In this document: positions 1 to 7,674 of the stretch, in pieces
Position numbering within the stretch: the stretch's first letter is position 1
Layout of the letters: each line of letters starts with the position of its first letter
The notes under the pieces: model-generated
Seen by the model: only the letters and a program-made list of their open reading frames with translations
Databases searched by the model: none
What the model was told of the DNA's origin: nothing
NCBI GenBank assembly: GCA_047626155.1
Contig: JBLHRR010000020.1
Coordinates: 1-53,128 of the forward strand
Source: CALGLS01 sp047626155
Lineage (GTDB): Bacteria > Bacteroidota > Bacteroidia > Chitinophagales > Saprospiraceae
Length of the DNA: 53,128 nt
Direction of reading: 5' to 3'
Position numbers and translations under genes: made by a program

Positions 1-129
1 GGGTGCGAATTGTTATTGGATAAGGTTTTCTTTTTTTCAGAGTTCTGCATCGAATTTTTAAGGGTCTCTGAATGGGTGGCTAATAAGCTAAACCCTTTGG
101 ATTATGAGAATTACGTATTAAAGAAATAA
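1..129 (+). CDS. C-terminal tail of an unidentified protein (5' end outside window)
   Basis: A frame open from the first base ends in TAA at 127-129 and gives a 42-residue tail ending SEWVANKLNPLDYENYVLKK. It looks protein-like, with aromatic and charged residues in the expected mix, but I recognise no family. It is too short to exclude chance; the sequence left of the window would decide. Confidence 0.35.
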   Translation, partial: GCELLLDKVFFFSEFCIEFLRVSEWVANKLNPLDYENYVLKK

Positions 130-483
130 ATTGTTCAATAAAATAATAAGTAGTAGAAAAAATAAAATAGAGTTAAGCGTAAGACTGGGGTAAAATCGGT
201 TCATTTATTGACAATTTAAAGGTTATAAAAATTACCTATAAATGTAGATTGAAGCAATGATATCCTGTGATTTATCCCTTGGATAATCTGTGATGAGTCC
301 CGGATAGTTCGTGAATGTAGCTTAAATTGTATATACCAGCCATCTTGTGCCACTCCTAAAATCGTCGATTCCCTATTGTCAAAGTTAGCAAATAATCAAA
401 GGACTGTATTTTTCGTTTTATCCAGTGCTATACAATTGATTCTTCGCCTAATGCCGCCAATTTCAATACGATCTTCAATAAAT
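130..483. other. Non-coding stretch, no feature recognised
   Basis: AT-rich intergenic sequence after the partial plus-strand gene. I see no convincing ORF, RNA gene or repeat. It ends at the terminator of the fasciclin gene, which is transcribed toward it. Confidence 0.5.
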
Positions 484-522
484 AAAAAAACGCTACCTAG
501 AGAAATCCAGGTAGCGTTTTCG
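484..522 (-). terminator. Intrinsic terminator of the fasciclin gene
   Basis: Arms AACGCTACCT (489-498) and AGGTAGCGTT (509-518) form a perfect 10-bp stem with a 10-nt loop. Read on the minus strand it is followed by a T run, and it lies 28 bases past the fasciclin stop codon. Confidence 0.85.
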
Positions 523-549
523 ATTATACAAAATAAGTTTTAAGTATCC

Positions 550-1080
550 TTATTTAGGCATTACTACGGTATCAATCGCATGGATAATACCATTCGAAGC
601 TTCAACATCAGTAATAACGATTGTAGAAATATTACCTACTGCATCAGTAAGAATCACATTCCCGTCTTTGAGAGAAGCCGTTAAGGTTCCACCTTGCACA
701 GTTGGGATAGTAAAGCTTCCTTCGTTCTTCTTAATGGCTGCCAATACATCGGCTGCTTTAAATTTTCCTGCAACAACGTGGTAAGTCAATACCGCCGTTA
801 AAGTTTCTTTACTTTCTGGCTTCAATAAAGTTGCTACCGTTCCTTCAGCTAATTTTTCAAACGCAGCATTTGTTGGAGCAAATACAGTAAACGGTCCGTC
901 ACTGTTCAACACTGTAACCAAGTCAGCAGCTTTTACAGCAGCCACTAAAGTAGAGAAATTTTCATTCGCTGCAGCTACACCTACAATTGTTGGTGGGTCT
1001 GAATCTACTGGAAGAATATTAGCAAAAGTTGAATTGACTGCAAAGGCAGCTACGAATAAAAGAGCAAATAATTTTTTCAT
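550..1080 (-). CDS. Secreted fasciclin (FAS1) domain protein
   Basis: A 176-residue protein with a Sec signal peptide (MKKLFALLFVAAFAVNSTFA) and a single FAS1 domain over about residues 35-176. The FAS1 hallmarks are visible: NFSTLVAAVKAADL, then DGPFTVFAPTNAAFEKL, then LTYHVVAGK, and the closing ASNGIIHAIDTVVMPK. FAS1 domains mediate adhesion or matrix interactions, and small single-domain versions are common exported proteins in Bacteroidota. There is no lipobox and no T9SS sorting domain, so a periplasmic or released location is likely. It appears monocistronic, with its own terminator. The family is certain; the biological role is not. Confidence 0.93.
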   Translation of the reverse strand: MKKLFALLFVAAFAVNSTFANILPVDSDPPTIVGVAAANENFSTLVAAVKAADLVTVLNSDGPFTVFAPTNAAFEKLAEGTVATLLKPESKETLTAVLTYHVVAGKFKAADVLAAIKKNEGSFTIPTVQGGTLTASLKDGNVILTDAVGNISTIVITDVEASNGIIHAIDTVVMPK

Positions 1081-1827
1081 TTTAATACTATTTATTTTGT
1101 GTTATTAATAATACCTTTTTAACACTACTATTCTTGGTTTGTTTAGATAAAATGTGTTTTGATTTATTTAAATAAATATTGAAACAGCGTAAATTAAAAC
1201 TGGATTTTAGTTGCACTTTTATAGTTAAAATAACCTTAAATAAAATCAGCTGAACGCTATATAATAGAGGTTATTCGGTGTTCGGTTTCCGGTTTCCGGC
1301 CGACCGTACCATTCTATTTGGAATAAACTCTAATAAAGAATAAAAAATATTCTCAGTAAACGTTCTTTCCGATTTAGTGAAGACATTACCTTATACGTTC
1401 GCTCCGAAAATGCTAAAGAACATAAACGGGCGCAGAAGCAAACAAGTCTTCGAACAGAGGGGGAAAAGAACGAGCGACGCGCACGACAAAGAACACCCTA
1501 CCTATGCATTTGATACGATTTTACAATCGTCCTAGTTTCTAATACAGCTCCAACCGTACAGTTCATCCTTATACATAACCAGTTCATTTATTTCTTCTGG
1601 GATTAGCTCTTGTTTCCTTTTAAATTGAAAACATAAATCATATTGTAACTGTTCAACGGGGTATAGTTTAGTTGTAGATAGGAGTAAAGACCGAAGACGG
1701 AAGTTTCTCACTAATGCAAACCTTGAATTTGACAATCCTTAGTCTCTGTGTTTTACGTTCGATGGAAACTTCGGACTTCCATCTGAACAGTTACATCATA
1801 TTTAAATTAATCTCAAAAAAAGTCATT
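1081..1827. other. Intergenic region with no supported gene
   Basis: This 750-bp stretch separates the divergent fasciclin and TonB-C genes and must hold both promoters, but I could not place a convincing TAnnTTTG box. It contains GC-richer stretches such as the CCGGTTTCCGGCC run near 1285. A 67-codon minus-strand frame at 1532-1735 starts only at TTG and is not supported. Confidence 0.4.
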
Positions 1828-2259
1828 ATGAAAAAGCAAAATCTATTATTCGCCTTCCTTTTTTTATTTTCTGTTACAGGAGCCCAAGCTCAAGATCACT
1901 GTTGTTTATTAACCAATAATCAAGAAGTGACTAAACTAAGTGAAGGGTCAAAACAAGTTCCTGATGATAAAATGCAAGCTATTTTACAAGAAGAAATCAA
2001 ACGCTTTACGGATTATGCAGCTAATGAATTTGAATACCCTGAGCAGGTTAAAGACCATTGCATAGAAGGAGAAATGATTGTACGTGTCGTTTACAATAAA
2101 GGGTTTGAAAGTATAGAGATCGTAAAGTCGATTGATCCTTTCTTAGATAAAATGGTATTGAAAAACATATCAACATACGTGAAGAATTTTGATCGCAACT
2201 ATGAGAACGCGCCAAGGTTAGTTTTTAAACTTCCAATCAATTTTAGAATGGAGGGATAG
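1828..2259 (+). CDS. Exported protein with a TonB C-terminal-like domain
   Basis: A 143-residue protein starting at ATG 1828, chosen because it opens a clear signal peptide (MKKQNLLFAFLFLFSVTGAQ); the frame can be read 38 codons further upstream but without sense. The mature part matches the TonB C-terminal fold: FEYPEQVKDHCIEGEMIVRV, then a strand with VKSIDPFLDKMVLKNI, and the closing VFKLPINFRM. TonB-C domains normally contact outer-membrane TonB-dependent receptors. Here there is no N-terminal membrane anchor or proline-rich linker, so it is a free periplasmic TonB-C-like protein rather than a full energy transducer. It appears monocistronic. The receptor partner is unknown. Confidence 0.8.
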   Translation: MKKQNLLFAFLFLFSVTGAQAQDHCCLLTNNQEVTKLSEGSKQVPDDKMQAILQEEIKRFTDYAANEFEYPEQVKDHCIEGEMIVRVVYNKGFESIEIVKSIDPFLDKMVLKNISTYVKNFDRNYENAPRLVFKLPINFRMEG

Positions 2260-2268
2260 TTTGGTATT

Positions 2269-2460
2269 TTATGAATCCAGCTCGGAATCATATATTTCAA
2301 TAAATTTGAGTCCTTTCAGGGCTAAGCCTTCATAGCTACCTTTAAACTCATCCCATAGATCATCAGGAAAAGAGCTATTTTCATAACACAAAATTTCACT
2401 TTTATACGTATCGGGTAGAAGCGGTTCAGGTTCCCAACCATCAGGGCATGATACTGACAT
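2269..2460 (-). pseudogene. Protein-like fragment, probably the 3' end of a lost gene
   Basis: A minus-strand frame, from the ATG at 2460, encodes about 63 residues with good coding character (DTYKSEILCYENSSFPDDLW, then EFKGSYEGLALKGLKFIEIY). I recognise no family. Upstream of this ATG the sequence switches abruptly into the opposite-strand pseudogene at 2471, so the natural 5' end seems to have been replaced. It may be a gene remnant or a genuine small gene. Confidence 0.3.
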
Positions 2461-2470
2461 TTCAAACAAT

Positions 2471-3070
2471 GCCCTTGGTTGCCTTGGTTGTGAAAGTACA
2501 AATGCCGTTGAAACTGCCTGTAATGCAATAGTTCAGATCTGCGCAAGCATCAGCAACTCCTCCGATGATGCAGAGGAAAAGGCAACGGGATCTATGAACT
2601 TGGGCAGCTCTGATTTAGAAATGGTAATGGATGGTAATGAGCAGATTATTGGTCTACGTTTTCTCCAATTAGGCATTCCTAAAAATGCCAACATCCAGGA
2701 ATATAACATTCAATTTACAGCTGACCAAACGGACAATCAGAATCCTTGCCTGCTAAATATTTACGGTGAAATAAATAACAATCCACTACCTTTTTCAAGC
2801 GCGCTGTTTAACATTTCCAATCGAACAAAAACAGAAGCCAGTGTCCCTTGGTCGCCATCGGACTGGAATCAGAAAATGAAAGAAGGCCTGCTCAAAAGAC
2901 GGTGGATATAAGTGTAATTCTTATGATGGAAACCCTGAGGGCGCACCTCAACTTTGTCTGACTTATATAGAAAACATTGATCCTACATCGGAGCGTAACG
3001 ACAAGTATAACAATATCATTACTTCAAATCAAAAGCGTGTAAATGTCTTTCCAAATCCTCGCTGGAATCG
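2471..3070 (+). pseudogene. Broken remnant of a T9SS-secreted surface protein
   Basis: The first part encodes NSSDDAEEKATGSMNLGSSD, then IIGLRFLQLGIPKNANIQEY and a segment ending SVPWSPSDW. This is a beta-rich domain I recognise from large Bacteroidota extracellular proteins. The frame stops at 2911. The homologous sequence resumes in another frame as YDGNPEGAPQLCLTY and then VNVFPNP, the start of a type A sorting domain, before being cut off. There is no start codon with a signal peptide. At least one frameshift, one internal deletion and loss of both ends are needed to explain it, so it cannot yield a working product. Confidence 0.65.
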
Positions 3071-3180
3071 CCGCCTTCGTAATTTATTGGGTTGTGAAGA
3101 GCTATGAGATTCTTTCAACGAATGAACGACAGAAAGCCTTTTTTGAACGAGAGCTGAGCTCACTTAGAAGTGAAGCATAA
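3043..3180 (+). CDS. Possible 45-residue single-span membrane protein
   Basis: ATG 3043 to TAA 3180 encodes a hydrophobic helix (LAGIAAFVIYWVVK) followed by a charged tail (STNERQKAFFERELSSLRSE). This is the usual shape of a small inner-membrane protein. A strong hairpin terminator follows 6 bases after the stop. The start overlaps the VNVFPNP end of the pseudogene in another frame, so the true 5' end may have been lost at a recombination junction and the ATG may be accidental. I know no named family. Confidence 0.35.
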   Translation: MSFQILAGIAAFVIYWVVKSYEILSTNERQKAFFERELSSLRSEA

Positions 3181-3185
3181 GTAAA

Positions 3186-3221
3186 ATGTCCGGCTTGAGT
3201 AAATCAACTCAAGTCGGACAT
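3186..3221. terminator. Hairpin between convergent genes
   Basis: ATGTCCG-g-CTTGAGT pairs with ACTCAAG-t-CGGACAT around a 6-nt loop, giving 14 pairs with one mismatch. It sits between the plus-strand small ORF and the minus-strand cupin gene and could stop transcription from both sides. Confidence 0.6.
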
Positions 3222-3237
3222 TATAACAGTAATTATA

Positions 3238-3280
3238 CGTAGCGTCTTCGTTGCGCCATCGCGGTTACCCGTTCGCTACG
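3238..3280 (-). repeat. Dispersed GCAACG-type repeat, copy 1
   Basis: It contains the shared core GTCTTCGTTGCGCC followed by GCGGTTACC, also found at 4210, 9195 and (degenerate) 22113. This copy is bounded by inverted arms CGTAGCG and CGCTACG. The last codon and stop codon of the cupin gene lie inside the right arm, so the repeat has supplied the natural gene end. Confidence 0.6.
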
Positions 3281-4058
3281 AAGGACTAAAAGTATCATTC
3301 ACCACCGTCACTCCGGATTGCTTATTATTTTCAAAAATTTGCTTTCCTATTCGATCCAATATATTCTGCTGCAGTTCCTGAATTGCTACCGAACTAGGTT
3401 GGCGGTCATAATAATTCAGTACTAAATTAGAATAATGAAGAAGCACTTCATTAGTCGGCCTTGGCCCCGTTTGAAAATCGTAAATTTCTTCCTTTGGCAA
3501 ATTAAAAAAGGCGCCACCTGTAGTACGAGAAACACGATTAAATTCTAAGTCATAATTTTTAGCATCAGCGGTAACATCTTTATCTCGATCGTTGCAACCA
3601 TAGACGTGTAGTGTCATATACCGATCACTTGTTGCGTTACCCATCTGATGGATAAATTTATTATTTACCTTCACGACTCCACCTGGTGTCAATATTTCCT
3701 TTCTGGAAAAACGAAGCTCATTGTCTTTCTCATGAAAAATCATATGGTGCGTATTTCCGAACACCTGAACCACTCCCCACTGCGTATAACCATGGTTGTG
3801 AATGGAAGAATAATGCCTCGGGTTCCAGGACATCACCATTACTTCGAAGCTACCATTATCTACTACCAACTTACGACCATAACAATCTGCTACCGGATGG
3901 TCAAAATCAGCGTATGGCGCCAAGTCTTCAGCGGTAATATTAGCCGCTGAAACAATTTCGCCAGCACGTAAGGGTGACAAATTTCCTTCTGTTGCTACTG
4001 CAGTGCTTAGCTTTTCAACTAATAAATCTAATCCTTTCGACAAGGTTTGAACTTTCAT
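3276..4058 (-). CDS. Cysteine dioxygenase-like cupin (thiol dioxygenase)
   Basis: A 260-residue protein of the type I cysteine dioxygenase fold, which oxidises a thiol such as cysteine to its sulfinic acid using a mononuclear iron held by three histidines. The candidate ligands are visible: H87 and H89 in SSIHNHG and H137 in KFIHQMGN, with H151 and Y153 in MTLHVYG matching the conserved His/Tyr pair. The cysteine that forms the Cys-Tyr crosslink in mammalian enzymes is absent (HNHGYTQWG), as in many bacterial homologues. It is cytoplasmic with no signal peptide. The C-terminal 60 residues exceed the usual roughly 200-residue length and I assign them no role. Cysteine is the likely substrate; 3-mercaptopropionate is possible. 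Confidence 0.8.
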   Translation of the reverse strand: MKVQTLSKGLDLLVEKLSTAVATEGNLSPLRAGEIVSAANITAEDLAPYADFDHPVADCYGRKLVVDNGSFEVMVMSWNPRHYSSIHNHGYTQWGVVQVFGNTHHMIFHEKDNELRFSRKEILTPGGVVKVNNKFIHQMGNATSDRYMTLHVYGCNDRDKDVTADAKNYDLEFNRVSRTTGGAFFNLPKEEIYDFQTGPRPTNEVLLHYSNLVLNYYDRQPSSVAIQELQQNILDRIGKQIFENNKQSGVTVVNDTFSPS

Positions 4059-4135
4059 AATATTATTGTTTTATTTTATTTATTTCTTCTTATGCGTTTT
4101 ATGCTCGTTATATGCGTTATGCGTTTTTTCGCACG

Positions 4136-4188
4136 TTCGCCAGGAGTTGCGACTCCTAGCGAATGTGGCGTTGACTCCTCCAGAGTCC
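4136..4188 (+). repeat. Structured repeat family H, copy 1
   Basis: A hairpin TTCGC-c-AGGAGT / ACTCCT-a-GCGAA with loop TGCG (4136-4163) is followed by TGTGGCGTTGACTCCTCC and AGAGTC. The same arrangement, a hairpin followed by a conserved GTGGGGTCGACTCCTC-type tail, recurs at 30427, 35526 and 44413. It lies in the gap between the GNAT and cupin genes. Confidence 0.6.
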
Positions 4189-4209
4189 GTGATATATTCG
4201 AATCACCCG

Positions 4210-4240
4210 TTGCGTCTTCGTTGCGCCGTTGCGGTTACCT
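4210..4240 (-). repeat. Dispersed GCAACG-type repeat, copy 2
   Basis: It shares TGCGTCTTCGTTGCGCC and TGCGGTTACC with copies 1 and 3. Read on the minus strand it carries three GCAACG units. It lies 8 bases beyond the GNAT stop codon. Confidence 0.6.
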
Positions 4241-4247
4241 CTCCTTT

Positions 4248-4733
4248 TCACAGCAACAATTGCAAAATCGTCACCCCTTGCCACTCGTTATTTCTGAACC
4301 CAATTCGGTCCTGCGTTCCTACTATGGTGTACCCTAATTTCAAATTATACTGAATACTTGCTTCATTCTTTGCGAAAATTTTAGCGACCAAATGTCCGTA
4401 TTCTAATTTTCTACACTCCTCAATCAAAAACCTTTTCATCTGGCTGCCATAGCCTTTTCCGATTTGAGCATCCGTGAGATAAACCGCGGTTTCTCCTGCG
4501 AAGCGATAGCCGTTTCTATCACTGTATCTTTTTATAATGCCCCATCCAATCACGCCTTCTTCCGTCTTCATCACATAGAGCTTTTCTCTTTCATTAAATT
4601 TTTTCACCCAGGTAACAATATCTTTTTCGTCGTGTATTTTTTCTTCCATCGTAGCGTTACCGAGCGAAATGTACTCATTGTAAATAGCCGCGATGGTGGA
4701 ATAATCTTCAGGAGTCGCATTTAATATTTGCAT
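4248..4733 (-). CDS. GNAT-family N-acyltransferase (phosphinothricin acetyltransferase-like)
   Basis: A 161-residue GNAT protein. The acyl-CoA-binding motif is QIGKGYG (residues 90-96), followed by LIEECRKLEYGHLVAKIFAK and the late NEASIQYNLKLGYT. The whole pattern resembles the Pat/Bar branch, which acylates the amino group of amino acids or analogues. It begins only 18 bases after the deacylase stop codon, so the two are probably co-transcribed. Beside a racemase of N-acylamino acids and an N-acyl-D-amino acid deacylase, amino acid N-acylation is the most economical role. The acyl donor (acetyl- or succinyl-CoA) cannot be read from the sequence. Confidence 0.82.
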   Translation of the reverse strand: MQILNATPEDYSTIAAIYNEYISLGNATMEEKIHDEKDIVTWVKKFNEREKLYVMKTEEGVIGWGIIKRYSDRNGYRFAGETAVYLTDAQIGKGYGSQMKRFLIEECRKLEYGHLVAKIFAKNEASIQYNLKLGYTIVGTQDRIGFRNNEWQGVTILQLLL

Positions 4734-4751
4734 CGTTTTATCACTTTGATT

Positions 4752-6335
4752 TTAAATAAAATTCGCCTCTTGCTTTTTCAGTGTCAACACCCTTCCTGGA
4801 TTTCCATCCTGAATCGCTCCTTCTTTGATCACTAATTTTCCATTGACCCATAAATGAGTTACGCCATCCGAGATGCTTCTGGGAGCGGTGTAAGTGGCAT
4901 TTGCTTTTAGCGTTTCCGGGTTTAGCAAAACTAAGTCTGCCTGATAATTTTCTGCAATTTGTCCACGGTTTGCCAATTGGAAAAACGCTGCGGGTAGATA
5001 AGTGATTTTATGGATCGCCTCTTCCCAACTCAGCGCTTTCAGATCTTTGACGTAGCGTTCTAAGAAAGTAGTGAAGGCTCCAAAAGACCGAGGATGTGGT
5101 TGCCCAATAGATTCAGGTGCGTTCACTGGATAGCTCCAGGAGTCGGTACAAATCATTGCCTTGGGCCACAGGATCGCCGCATCGATATCCTCCTGACTGA
5201 TGCAGTGATACACGATCCAAGTCTCCGTACTTTTTGACAGAATCTGCGCCATGGTCTCTGCTTCTGAAATACCTTGTTCTTTGGAAATATCTGCAACGGT
5301 TTTTCCAAAATACTGTTCAAATTCGTCAGAGATAATCATCATCTGATTGAGGTCGTAATCGCGTTCTATAATCCAATCGGCAATGTCCTGACGAACTTTT
5401 GCATCTTTTAATTTTTCTGGAATATTTTCAATTCCATCTTTTAAAATATAGTTGGGAACGAAGGCGCGCAGCTTGGTGGAAATAGCCGTGTAAGGATAAA
5501 CATCTACGGCAGCTTGCAGGTCTGGATGCGCTTCATTAAAAGCTTCAATCTGTTTTAGAATTTTAGGAATCTTACCCCAGTTCTGTTGCTCCGCCGCTTT
5601 AAGGTGACTGATGAGCGTTCTAATATTGGCGCGCTCACTGATGGTCAAGGCTTCGGTTACCGCTTCCTCTATCCCGTTGCGTTCATCTCGAATATGTGAA
5701 GCATAAACGCCTCCTTTTTTAGCCGTAGCTTTTGCCAATGTTACGATCTCTTCCATTTCCGCAAAGCAACCAGGCGCATAAATCAAACCGGTAGACAAAC
5801 CAATTCCTCCTTCGTCCATCGCTTTTTCCAATGCCAGTTCCATCTGCTCCAGCTGCCCTGGTTTTAGCGTTTTCCAATCCTCCATATTTCCACCACGCAA
5901 AGTGCTATGGCCGATCAATGTTGCGATATTAAATTGTAGCTTTTTCTCGATGCGCTCAAAGTATTCCTCCATCGTCGTCCAGTCAAAAGGAAAGCCGATG
6001 CTCTCTGACAGCTTGTCCATCGTCTCCATCAAATGTGGACCGATCGGTGCTGGAGAGGTGCCACAGTTTCCAAAAATTTCTGTGGTAATTCCTTGAAATA
6101 ATTTATGATCGGCGGCATTGGGGAAGAAGTATCCAAAGCCGGTGGAGGCATGAGGGTCTATGAAACCGGGAGCTAAGATCATTCCTGTTCCGTCTATTAT
6201 TTCTTTAGCGGGAGGAAGCTCTTCACCAGCGGTTAGGCATACTATTTTATCTCCGGAAATTCCAATGTCGCGCACGGTGGCTTCTTCTAAAATACCGGTA
6301 CAGACTTTAGCGTTTTTTATGATATAACTGAACAT
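4752..6335 (-). CDS. N-acyl-D-amino acid deacylase (D-aminoacylase family amidohydrolase)
   Basis: A 527-residue amidohydrolase hydrolysing N-acyl-D-amino acids or a close substrate. Family marks are the N-terminal and C-terminal beta-sandwich pieces (LAPGFIDPH, then SDGVTHLWVNGKLV and PGRVL) and the zinc residues known for D-aminoacylases: C91 in FGNCGTS, H214 in YASHIRDE, H244 in LISHLKAAE and the catalytic-type D398 in ICTDSW. HPRSFGAF (414-421) is also typical. The usual paired histidines after strand 1 (H-x-H) read H62-A-S64, so the second metal position looks lost. No signal peptide, so cytoplasmic. It follows the racemase by 104 bases and precedes the GNAT gene by 18. Confidence 0.87.
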   Translation of the reverse strand: MFSYIIKNAKVCTGILEEATVRDIGISGDKIVCLTAGEELPPAKEIIDGTGMILAPGFIDPHASTGFGYFFPNAADHKLFQGITTEIFGNCGTSPAPIGPHLMETMDKLSESIGFPFDWTTMEEYFERIEKKLQFNIATLIGHSTLRGGNMEDWKTLKPGQLEQMELALEKAMDEGGIGLSTGLIYAPGCFAEMEEIVTLAKATAKKGGVYASHIRDERNGIEEAVTEALTISERANIRTLISHLKAAEQQNWGKIPKILKQIEAFNEAHPDLQAAVDVYPYTAISTKLRAFVPNYILKDGIENIPEKLKDAKVRQDIADWIIERDYDLNQMMIISDEFEQYFGKTVADISKEQGISEAETMAQILSKSTETWIVYHCISQEDIDAAILWPKAMICTDSWSYPVNAPESIGQPHPRSFGAFTTFLERYVKDLKALSWEEAIHKITYLPAAFFQLANRGQIAENYQADLVLLNPETLKANATYTAPRSISDGVTHLWVNGKLVIKEGAIQDGNPGRVLTLKKQEANFI

Positions 6336-6377
6336 TTATTATTTTTCTTTTTGTCTAATTACTTTTTCAAAAGGACA

Positions 6378-6431
6378 GATCAGGGTTTCCCTTAATTCGC
6401 ATCAAATGTGCGTTAGTGAGAAATCCTGATC
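6378..6431 (-). promoter_or_regulatory. Hairpin between racemase and deacylase genes
   Basis: GATCAGGgTTTC (6378-6389) pairs with GAAAtCCTGATC (6420-6431). The loop holds a smaller pairing, CGCAT against ATGTGCG. There is no T run, so attenuation, processing or mRNA stabilisation is more likely than full termination. Confidence 0.45.
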
Positions 6432-6439
6432 AACCGTTA

Positions 6440-7588
6440 TCAACCCTGATCAACCTTCATCACTCTAACCTCCTCCGTATATTTTTTCAACAACTCTCCT
6501 ACAACTGCACATTCCTTCAAGGTTTCCATTTCGACAAAACCTTTATTCATAGTTACTTCCGGACTAATAATGTCTTCTATAAAATAGCGAGCGGAAGGAC
6601 TTAGGTCGTGTGCTTTAGCGTTTGGCAAGAAGGAAGCAAATTCCAGGTTTACCAAACGTCCAATGCCTGTTTCGAACATGCCGCCAATCCAGCAGGGGAT
6701 ATTTTGGCGGTTGCAATAATTCAGTATTTCTATACTATTTGTAATTCCCCCTACCCTTCCCACTTTCAGGTTGAGTTCATCAATGGCATTCAGTTTGTGA
6801 AGTTTCATAACATCACCTAGATTCTTCACTTCTTCATCCGCACAGATCTGAAGCGTTGGAAAACGTCGCTTTGCTTCAAGTAATACATCGAAGCGGTCTG
6901 GTGGAAAAGGTTGTTCCATGACCGTCTGATAAGTATTCGCGAAATAAGCGAAGCCGTCCAGGTCTTTTTCTTGGAAACTACCATTTGCATCAAACCCCGT
7001 ATGTATATTGTTATCAAACAGCAAAGGATTGATGTGATCGAAGACGGCAGTATCCACATTCGGTGCTATTTTAAATTTCAATCGTTGGAAACCATCTGCA
7101 ATCGCTTGTTGTACCGCTTCGTAGCATTCTACTTTATCACTATAAATACCCAGTGAAATTCCCACTGGAATTTTCTCGATTGGATCCACATCTATCATCT
7201 CCGTCATATCGAAATCCCCCTGTTGGCGGGCAATTTGAAAAACGGCTGCTTCCAGCGCTCCTTTGGTAAAGTTCCAGCCTCTAACCTTCTTTAGCAGCTT
7301 CAATATATCTCCATAGCTTTGTTCCTTTTTCAGAAATGGAGCCACGAAACGTTGAATGACATCCGCCGCCCCGTCTCTATACTCTACTGAGTAATAAGGA
7401 TCTGGCCGACAGGCGCATTCACCATAGCCGACTCTGCCATCAGCATCTATCCATTTGATAATAAGTGCCTCACGAGATTTTCGTGCTCCGATACTGGATT
7501 TAAAAGCGCCAACTTGGGGTAGGTTTATAAGGTATAGCTCCAGGCTATGAAGGGTTATAGTTTGTTCTAACAGTTTGGTTATAGTCAT
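6440..7588 (-). CDS. Enolase-superfamily N-acylamino acid racemase / o-succinylbenzoate synthase-like
   Basis: A 382-residue protein of the muconate-lactonising subgroup. The barrel residues are present: K171 and K173 in LKFKI, the magnesium ligands D200 in FDANGSF, E225 in MEQPF and D251 in CADEE, and the opposite catalytic K275 in ELNLKVGRVGG. The N-terminal capping domain carries GYGECACRPDPYYSVE. Members of this branch act as o-succinylbenzoate synthase (menaquinone pathway), N-acyl/N-succinyl amino acid racemase, or both. No other men gene is nearby, while a D-aminoacylase and an amino-acid-type GNAT follow, so racemisation of N-acylamino acids is the preferred call. A palindrome at 7594-7618 lies just upstream of the ATG. 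Confidence 0.82.
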   Translation of the reverse strand: MTITKLLEQTITLHSLELYLINLPQVGAFKSSIGARKSREALIIKWIDADGRVGYGECACRPDPYYSVEYRDGAADVIQRFVAPFLKKEQSYGDILKLLKKVRGWNFTKGALEAAVFQIARQQGDFDMTEMIDVDPIEKIPVGISLGIYSDKVECYEAVQQAIADGFQRLKFKIAPNVDTAVFDHINPLLFDNNIHTGFDANGSFQEKDLDGFAYFANTYQTVMEQPFPPDRFDVLLEAKRRFPTLQICADEEVKNLGDVMKLHKLNAIDELNLKVGRVGGITNSIEILNYCNRQNIPCWIGGMFETGIGRLVNLEFASFLPNAKAHDLSPSARYFIEDIISPEVTMNKGFVEMETLKECAVVGELLKKYTEEVRVMKVDQG

Positions 7589-7593
7589 TTATT

Positions 7594-7618
7594 GTATAAT
7601 ACGTTTGCCATATTATAC
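7594..7618. promoter_or_regulatory. Operator-like palindrome before the racemase operon
   Basis: Perfect 8-bp arms GTATAATA (7594-7601) and TATTATAC (7611-7618) around a 9-nt spacer, ending 6 bases from the racemase start codon. The position and 17-bp centre-to-centre spacing suit a dimeric repressor. No regulator gene lies next to it. Confidence 0.45.
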
Positions 7619-7674
7619 GAAAAAAAGAGGGAATTACGAAGGAAATGGTTGTTTTTTACCCTTAGCTGACTTAG

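Noticed and set aside
1532..1735. A 67-codon minus-strand frame with protein-like C-terminal half
   Set aside because: It has only a TTG start, no visible ribosome-binding context and a low-quality N-terminal half. I see no family resemblance, so it is not called.
3648..3950. Plus-strand frames opposite the cysteine dioxygenase-like gene
   Set aside because: The minus strand carries all cupin motifs; these frames have no coding character of their own.
6440..7588. Assignment of the enolase-superfamily gene as menC
   Set aside because: Motifs cannot separate o-succinylbenzoate synthase from N-acylamino acid racemase, and the neighbours are an acyltransferase and a D-aminoacylase, not menaquinone genes. 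The symbol was therefore left empty.
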